Of a stretch of 64,000 bases of DNA, positions 58,435-64,000 are shown piece after piece (position 1 is the first letter of the stretch; every line of letters starts with the position of its first letter). The notes beneath the pieces are model-generated. The model was not told where the DNA came from. It searched no databases and saw only the letters and a program-made list of their open reading frames with translations. The DNA lies in NCBI GenBank assembly GCA_905147135.1, contig LR990042.1:10593545-10657544 (forward strand). Direction: 5' to 3'. The DNA is from Blastobasis lacticolella (lineage: Eukaryota > Arthropoda > Insecta > Lepidoptera > Blastobasidae). The position numbers and the translations under genes were made by a program.

Positions 58435-58850
58435 ACAGAGACGTGACCGCTCACTGTTACCCAAAGCAATGGAAAAGTCTCTGCTCGGAGCCGGATTGCG
58501 CGATCGAATCAGGAATTCGCAGAGATCCGCAAGCTAACTAACGTCACCTACCGCGGTACATAACCCGAAGAATTACCAAGCTTGCTTAAGTGGCAGTGGG
58601 CAGGGCACACAGGGGTCGCAGTCAAGTTCTCAAGTGGCGACCATCTACCGGATGACGCAGTGTGGGTAGGCCTACCAATAGGTGAACCGACCGACGACCT
58701 GGTATTTCACAAGTACCAATCAGATAATACGGAAGGTACAGGACCCGCCTTAGTGGAGATCTCCGAGGGAGGCCTATGCCCGGGCGGGCGCCTTCCGACT
58801 GATATGATAATGTTGATGAAAATAACTTTTCAATACTGTCCTTTCCGTTA
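58435..58850 (+). mobile_element. RTE-type LINE fragment, RT C-terminus
   Basis: The plus strand encodes a decayed copy of the end of an RTE-clade reverse transcriptase. First comes the ME(K/R)S-LG-LRDRIRNSEIRKLTNV region at about 58468-58545. LKWQWAGHTG follows at 58584, then a scrambled arginine-poor stretch and DDLV at 58694. It ends EGGLCPGG near the (GAT)-like tail at 58798-58815. The usual C-terminal VQQW motif is not readable. Several frame changes and substitutions show it is old. The 89-codon frame at 58582-58851 is part of this fragment and not an independent gene. Confidence 0.75.
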
Positions 58851-59384
58851 ATTATTATAGCATAGGTACCTACGTGTCAATAGAAAAAGACAAAAGTAGA
58901 GCACGATAACGAAGGTATGTTATATACTTTCTGAAAAGGATAACTTATAGAAATTCCAATGCCGATACGTAACAAAACCTAATAATCAACCAGGAGTTTT
59001 GTTACACACTGTACACAAGGCACCCTGATGTAAGCGGCGGGTTGTCGGCGAGCTAATAAAACAGCACCACAGCGGCGTTAAATCTGCCCGACTTGGGTTC
59101 AATTCCTCTTTGCACCGAATAGGAATGTCGGTGTCTAGTACCGGGCCATTTTTCACAGTCCGACACGTTCGCCCGCTCGCCAGAAATCGCTCGGGGCCCG
59201 CAATAAGCATTGTCTAGAGCGGGTGAGCAACTCTAGCCTGGCGTTAAGAATCTTGGTTATTGTTTCACACCCTTTGTGTAGGTAGGCCAATAAGATAACC
59301 AAAGAAGCAATGCTTATAGCGTTTCTTGTGAGTCGAGAAGATGTTGTCTTATAATATCTAGATTTTCAAATTGGATTTATAAAG
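58851..59384. other. Intergenic, nothing recognised
   Basis: A GC-richer patch at 59020-59230 has no recognised frame. No repeat partner was found in this window. Confidence 0.4.
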
Positions 59385-60150
59385 ATTTTCGCTGCTGCGG
59401 GCTTACTCAGGAAGTGGAAGATCCTGCTCCCCATAAAAACTAAGGCCGAGCTTGCGCAGTCCTTACTACTGCCGATACTGGATTACGCAGACGTCTGTTT
59501 TCTCGACATTAATGAGGTTCTCCTTAATAAACTCCAGAGTTTGCAGAATCTCTGTGTTAGGTTTGTGTTCGGTCTGCGCAAGTTCGACCATGTTTCTGAA
59601 TACCGACGTAAGCTTCGCTGGCTTCCTATCCGGCTTAGACGGGATGAGCATGTCCTTTCCCTCCTGTATAACGTCTTGCACGATCCCCGGTCTCCTGCTT
59701 ATCTCAGAGAGCACTTTCGCTACCTAGGAGATGACCTAGACCGTACGCTGCGGTCTGCTTCGGACAACATTCTGTCGGCCCCGTTCACGCGTTCCGGGTA
59801 CTACTACGACTCGTTTACGGTAAGGGCGCTTGTGGAATGATCTGCCGAGGGAGATCCGACAGTATGAGTTATTGTCTAGTTTTAACTTAATTTAAACTTC
59901 GTAAATGCCTTTTAGCGAAAGATTTGTGAGACTTTATTTTAGTATGTTGGTATTTAGATCAATGCACAATGCATTCTCTTGTATCCTGTGGCTCAACACT
60001 ACCTGCTGTAATATTCCTGTCTCAATTTCTGTAAAGGTTGCCTGGAAGAGATCGCTTGTAGCGATAAGGCCGCCTGTGCTCATATGTGTTCCTTGTTACT
60101 GTAACTGATTAGTACTGTTATGTTTTATGAGCAATAAAGTGTTTATCTAT
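59385..60150 (+). mobile_element. 5'-truncated LINE fragment, copy 2 (same family as 236-1015)
   Basis: The plus strand encodes the end of a LINE RT ORF: LLRKWKILLPIKTKAELAQS near 59405-59465, then LDYADVCFLDINEVLLNKLQ, FGLRKFDHVSEYRRKLRWLP and RDEHVLSLLYNVLHDPRSPAY. It continues to FTRSGYYYDSFTVRAL, where a frame break near 59838 ends the long frame. An indel earlier (about 59540) separates the first and second parts. A 3' UTR follows with GGTTGCCTGGAAGAGATCGC and GATAAGGCCGCC and the terminus GAGCAATAAAGTG plus TATCTATC. Better preserved than copy 1 and without its palindromes. No RT active site is included. Confidence 0.85.
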
Positions 60151-62488
60151 CTAGGCAATTAAATAAGGTTCATATCCTGACAAATGCGTTAGGTAAATGG
60201 TTAAACAAACGCTGAACCGCGGTTGTTGTTTTCATTACAATTAAAAAAAACTCAGCGATTAAAGGAATTTCGTTTTCCTTTTCAATATTTTTGCTGTTAG
60301 GCAATAAATATAATAGCTTTTTATGTTAATTCCAAAAAGTAAGATAAGCACTACGTTTCACTTATTTAAGTAGTAAATTTTTCATCCCACTTGCTTGTAA
60401 CTTGGATGTTATTGTAAGTAAGTATCACTTTTTTAGAACATAATCCAAGATATTACTTACACGAGCTTTTTACTTTTCTATTACGCACTGGTGTGTTATG
60501 ATACCCCCAATTAAGTAAAGTTTGTACTGCGCTGTAAGTATGTAGCCAATACTCTCATAAATATATACAGTTTTAGGACCAACAAAGTTTTTATGCAGCT
60601 GAAAATAGTAGGTCCTTTATCTTGAATAAATAAATTGTACTTATTTAATTATGATAAATAAACATAAAATTTTTAGTTATGTTGATTTTTCATCTGCCTA
60701 CCTGCACGCGAAGAAAAAGAAAACTGCGCGCCATTGTCCGTATTCCGTTAAGGGTTTCGCTGTGTTAGTAATTATAACAATACGGTATGTTTTATCCTCG
60801 CACGTGTGATGAAAACCATCGTGGTATGAAACGCCTGTGCATTGATCATTAGGTAGGTACACTCTCGGCTCACCTATACCGGCTCGACTGTATGGCCAAT
60901 ATAGCACACTTGTATTATTTATTTTATTTTATTCGGATGGTTTACAGCTGTGTACTTAATGCATTAAAAATAGCTTAGGTATGAGCCATTTACAAATGTA
61001 GGTACTATTAAAGAAGATATTCACTAAACAACTAACTTCAAAACTTACTTCACAATGTAACAGGAATGGGTTCTACACACGAGATAATTTCTCAACGTCA
61101 GGTGGTAGGTACAATACAAATCGCTTTTGGATTCTGTAGATTAATCTGTCAGCTTGCAGTCGGTAGGTCCATAAAGTTGGTCTAGGTATTATAATACCGT
61201 TTTTTTTTAACTCGGCGTATGCATTACGCACGATACCCTCCATTGGGGACGAAGGGCCTGTGTGGGACTCCCGGTATTGGCCGGTCTACCCATTAAACCC
61301 CGCGGCGCCCCTACGACGTCTGAATGGAGGTGTCATGAGAGCAGCCGACTCCCTCCCCTCTGATATCTTCCACAGCTTCAGCCATTAATTTGCATCAATG
61401 ATGCAAGAGCAATGCAATTAATTTTCGCGATAACCTCCTTAGTAACATACGCAGGGCCGTCTTTACCCGGGGGTGCAAGGGGTTCAAAAGAGATATATTG
61501 ACGTCGCCGAGTCGGATGCGAAAGCGGCTAAAGACCTGAGGATGCCGAAGATCAGACAAAGTGAAGAAAAAGTAGGAAATAGAAGCGGTGATTGACCGCT
61601 CCGATGATGATGATAATTTATTTAAACCCTACTGGGGAATAAAAACAAGTTTCAGTTTCTTAATTTTACCAAATTTTATTTAATCATTTTCTATTTTACA
61701 AATTCCGTAAACTTGCTTAACAAAAATATTATCGTAGGAGATTTGCTAGTAACTGAAAAAGGTCCTACCTTCATAGACCAAGAATTCTCATAACTAAAAG
61801 TGTTTGATAAGTGGTTAAAAATGAACTCAAAAACTGAGTGCAGTGATGTGTAGTGTTTTGGCTGATCGAGGACAATAATTAAACACACCAGGCCAGATAT
61901 AGGCACATCAGCCTTTGGCTGCTCGCTTATTAACTCATAATAATAATAATAAAAAAAGAGAAGTCACTATCTTTTGACCACTGCCCGTGAAGACAAGAGA
62001 CAGAGAGCTAGTTGCCGCTTGGCTCAAAAAGAAGAAGTTATTTATAAATCGTACAGATTAAATTGTAATACCTCGGTATGTGGTGTCACAGTACGAGTAT
62101 CTTGTTTAGTTATGTAAATGTGATATCACAAGAAGAAATAACTACACGTTTCACAGATAAATACGATTTCTTCTTTGAACTTTGTGTCGTATTTTGTTAA
62201 TTACAATGCTTGATTGAATATGCTAACCGTTTTTACCTAAATAAGAACATTTAAATTGTAGTTGTTTACGTATTACTAGTATTGGTAGAGGTCCTTGTGT
62301 ATCTTACACATCTTGTACATCCTATATCTTATACCTTACAGACTGACAAGGGTCACAATGAACGTGATAAAAATAAATGAACATTCCGCCGTTTGGAAAC
62401 GTGCATTTCCAAAACGGCGTTAACAAACCAAAGGTCACTAGCACCATCCCTCCATCCTTGTCGCAATGTTACAGACCTTTAATCATTT
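60151..62488. other. Intergenic with two repeat remnants
   Basis: At about 61200-61330 a T-run precedes GCATTACGCACGATACCCTC, CCATTGGGGACGAAGGGCC and CCCGCGGCGCC, a GC-rich dispersed-repeat fragment. At about 61500-61615 a segment ends AGCGGTGATTGACCGCTCCG and GATGATGATGATAA, another GAT-tailed repeat. The remainder is AT-rich. Confidence 0.45.
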
Positions 62489-62494
62489 TTTATT
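62489..62494 (-). terminator. Polyadenylation signal of the zinc-finger gene
   Basis: AATAAA on the minus strand lies 2 bases after the TAA stop of the last exon. A second one overlaps the stop. A third-party transcript would be needed to locate the cleavage site. Confidence 0.4.
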
Positions 62495-62496
62495 TT

Positions 62497-62664
62497 TTAT
62501 TTTTTTATCTTATTCCGCTCAGTCTTAGGTTCGTTAATGTGGGAAGTCTCGATGTGTTTCTGAACATTTTGCTTTGAATGGAATGCTTTGCCGCAGACGT
62601 CACAGCCAAAGGGGCGTCCGCGTCGCCGTTGGATGCCGGAGGAGTCATTAGAGCTAAGATGCAC
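62497..62664 (-). CDS. C2H2 zinc-finger gene, last coding exon
   Basis: The minus strand has a good acceptor (CTCTTGACAG, ending 62665) followed by an exon of 55 codons and a TAA at 62499-62497. It opens with VHLSSNDSSG, whose His completes the finger begun in the preceding exon. A basic linker GIQRRRGRPFG follows, then one complete classical finger: CDVC, GKAF, then H and H four residues apart (QKHIETSH). The protein ends with a short lysine-rich tail. Entry is in phase 0, matching the donor at 63369. C2H2 fingers of this kind usually bind DNA in nuclear transcription regulators. The ortholog cannot be named. It lies antisense to an unimportant plus-strand open frame at 62578-62760. Confidence 0.8.
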   Translation of the reverse strand: MHLSSNDSSGIQRRRGRPFGCDVCGKAFHSKQNVQKHIETSHINEPKTERNKIKK

Positions 62665-63369
62665 CTGTCAAGAGGCAATAAAATAATAAATAGGACCGTT
62701 TATACAGAATGTGGAAAAAGAGCGAGCCATATTTTATGGGATCATCTAGAATTCGGTTAGATACGGGAATATAAAATATTTTATATTAATGTTTTAAGGA
62801 CAATGCAAAGCGGCGATCCACAACCGGTGTCATAAAATTAAGAGTGAATTAGCGAGTTTCCGGGAACTAAAGTAAACTGTAGAGCCAAGGAAGGTGTTCG
62901 GGCCCTTTCGTGGCTCTTCGGAACGCCACTGCATCGGGCCGCCGATGGCTCCCGAACACACACGAACACTCTTTGCAACGCGCTCTCTCGAGCTGGCCGT
63001 CTCACGCGTCGGTCCACGGTTTTTCTATTTAAATTAAAAACTCCTTGTAATCTCTATTTATATAAGACCTGCATTTAATGTATAACCTGTGTGTCACAAT
63101 AAACATATTTGATATTGATATTGCACGAATGTGATTACGAAAATAAAGTGTCAAATAAACATTTGTGAAGTTTGTATTCTGATCTCAGTCAGAAGGAAAT
63201 ATTTAAGTCATAGTTAGCAGGTCGCAAGGTCATTCTGTAACACCCTCCTTCTCCCCACATATTATCGGATTTGTTACCACGGTTAGTATTGCTTTTACCT
63301 CTATATTTCCCTCCTACCCTCCTTCTCTCCGTACGTATGATCATAGTCGCACTGTGCGTATATACGTAC
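62665..63369 (-). other. Intron of the zinc-finger gene
   Basis: This 705-bp intron begins GTACGT at 63369 and ends ACAG at 62665. It contains a GC-rich stretch at 62880-63020 (GGGCCCTTTCGTGGCTCTTC, CACACACGAACAC) that may be an inserted repeat. An ATAAACATATTTGATATTG segment lies at about 63100-63120. No coding sequence is apparent inside. Confidence 0.7.
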
Positions 63370-63471
63370 CGTACGTTGGTGACAGTTTAACTTGCCCTGC
63401 AATTTGAAGGCCTTCCCGCACTGCGCGCAGGGATAAGGCCGCGCCTCGCTGTGTAGCAGCATCGCATGGAT
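63370..63471 (-). CDS. C2H2 zinc-finger gene, penultimate exon
   Basis: This is a 34-codon exon between a pyrimidine-rich acceptor (TCCGTGCAG ending 63472) and the donor GTACGT at 63369, phase 0 at both ends. It starts with IHAMLLH, the two histidines that close an earlier finger. A linker SEARPYPC of the TGERPY type follows, then a finger CAQC, GKAF, LNCH whose second histidine lies in the next exon. An in-frame TAA lies a few codons upstream of the acceptor, so the exon cannot extend further left on the transcript. Further fingers must lie in exons beyond position 64000 or in sequence I could not recognise. Confidence 0.8.
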
Positions 63472-64000
63472 CTGCACGGAGTCAGGAAACATCCTTTATC
63501 TACACTCATAGCGTAATGTTCCAATTACATATTCGAAAACAGTCGTTTAAGGATATACTTTTTTCACGCCAGTCTATAAAATTTTAAAAAATTACTTTTC
63601 GTTACAGTATTTCCCATACTATTTTCATTACAGCTGTATCGTAAAATAACTTTTTAATCATTATGCAACACTTTTATTTTTTTTTTATTTGTCGGACGCC
63701 GGGGACACGGCGAAATGTAGGCTGGATACCTAGATGTCTTAAACAAATTCAAAATTTAAATTTTCCTGTTTATATTCTGTGTAATTATTTTCCCGCTAAA
63801 CAGAATATTTATTGTAATTGTTGTAATTTGTGTTTGTGAATGTTTTTCCTTATTTCAAGCAAATAAATATATAAATGTGAAAATAGTTAAGTGAATTTCC
63901 CGCCGCTTGATATCCTTGACGCGTAGATACAACAGAACTGACTCGCAGCTTACTTCCAGCTAAGTTAAGAAAGTTATAGGTACGATATTTTAACATAAAA
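63472..64000. other. Probable upstream intron of the zinc-finger gene
   Basis: AT-rich, with no zinc-finger-like codons on the minus strand and no clear repeat. A GC-rich stretch (GGACGCCGGGGACACGG) is at 63694-63710. By position it should be the intron preceding the penultimate exon. Confidence 0.5.

Noticed and set aside
62578..62760. 60-codon plus-strand frame
   Set aside because: It is the antisense of the zinc-finger exon, which has the better coding and splice evidence.

Overview
The window looks like gene-poor, repeat-rich nuclear DNA from a lepidopteran (moth or butterfly). This rests on the AT-rich background, a high density of interspersed repeats with lepidopteran-style features (tRNA-derived SINEs, GAT-tailed repeats, CTAG-ended Helitron-like tails), Jockey/CR1/RTE-type LINE fragments and an insect errantivirus-like LTR element. 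The species cannot be named from sequence alone. No rRNA, functional tRNA, CRISPR or bacterial-type gene is visible.

Layout. 0.2-5.2 kb: a truncated plus-strand LINE meets, 3' end to 3' end, a nearly complete minus-strand CR1-like LINE with ORF1, endonuclease and reverse transcriptase. Perfect palindromes lie in the first and at the 5' edge of the second. 6.9-9.6 kb: a long inverted repeat with arms of about 440 bp around a non-coding core. 9.8-32 kb: mostly anonymous AT-rich DNA sown with three dispersed repeat families (called A, B and C here), a Jockey-type RT fragment at 20.6-21.2 kb and local duplications. 32.06-32.26 kb (minus): an isolated open segment with good splice signals, possibly an exon of an unrecognised gene. 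32-43.7 kb: more of families B and C, a second dispersed family (D), hairpins and a 252-bp MITE. 43.7-49.6 kb: a complete-ended LTR retrotransposon (errantivirus-like, with env) whose LTRs read as identical, yet whose gag, pol and env carry a large internal deletion and several frame breaks. 49.6-60.2 kb: the full-length copy of SINE A, LINE/SINE tails, a 1.33-kb element with perfect 26-bp terminal inverted repeats and TTA duplications that carries a Gly-Pro-coding minisatellite, an RTE-type RT fragment and a second copy of the first LINE. 62.5-63.5 kb (minus): two terminal exons of a C2H2 zinc-finger gene, the only convincing host gene; its upstream exons lie beyond the right edge.

How the parts relate. 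Most of the window is transposon-derived. The autonomous-type machinery (CR1-like LINE, errantivirus-like element) is damaged, and the non-autonomous elements (SINEs, MITEs, the inverted-repeat element) would depend on enzymes encoded elsewhere. Family names, clade assignments and species context come from pattern recognition without database searches. Homologies between copies inside the window were seen directly.
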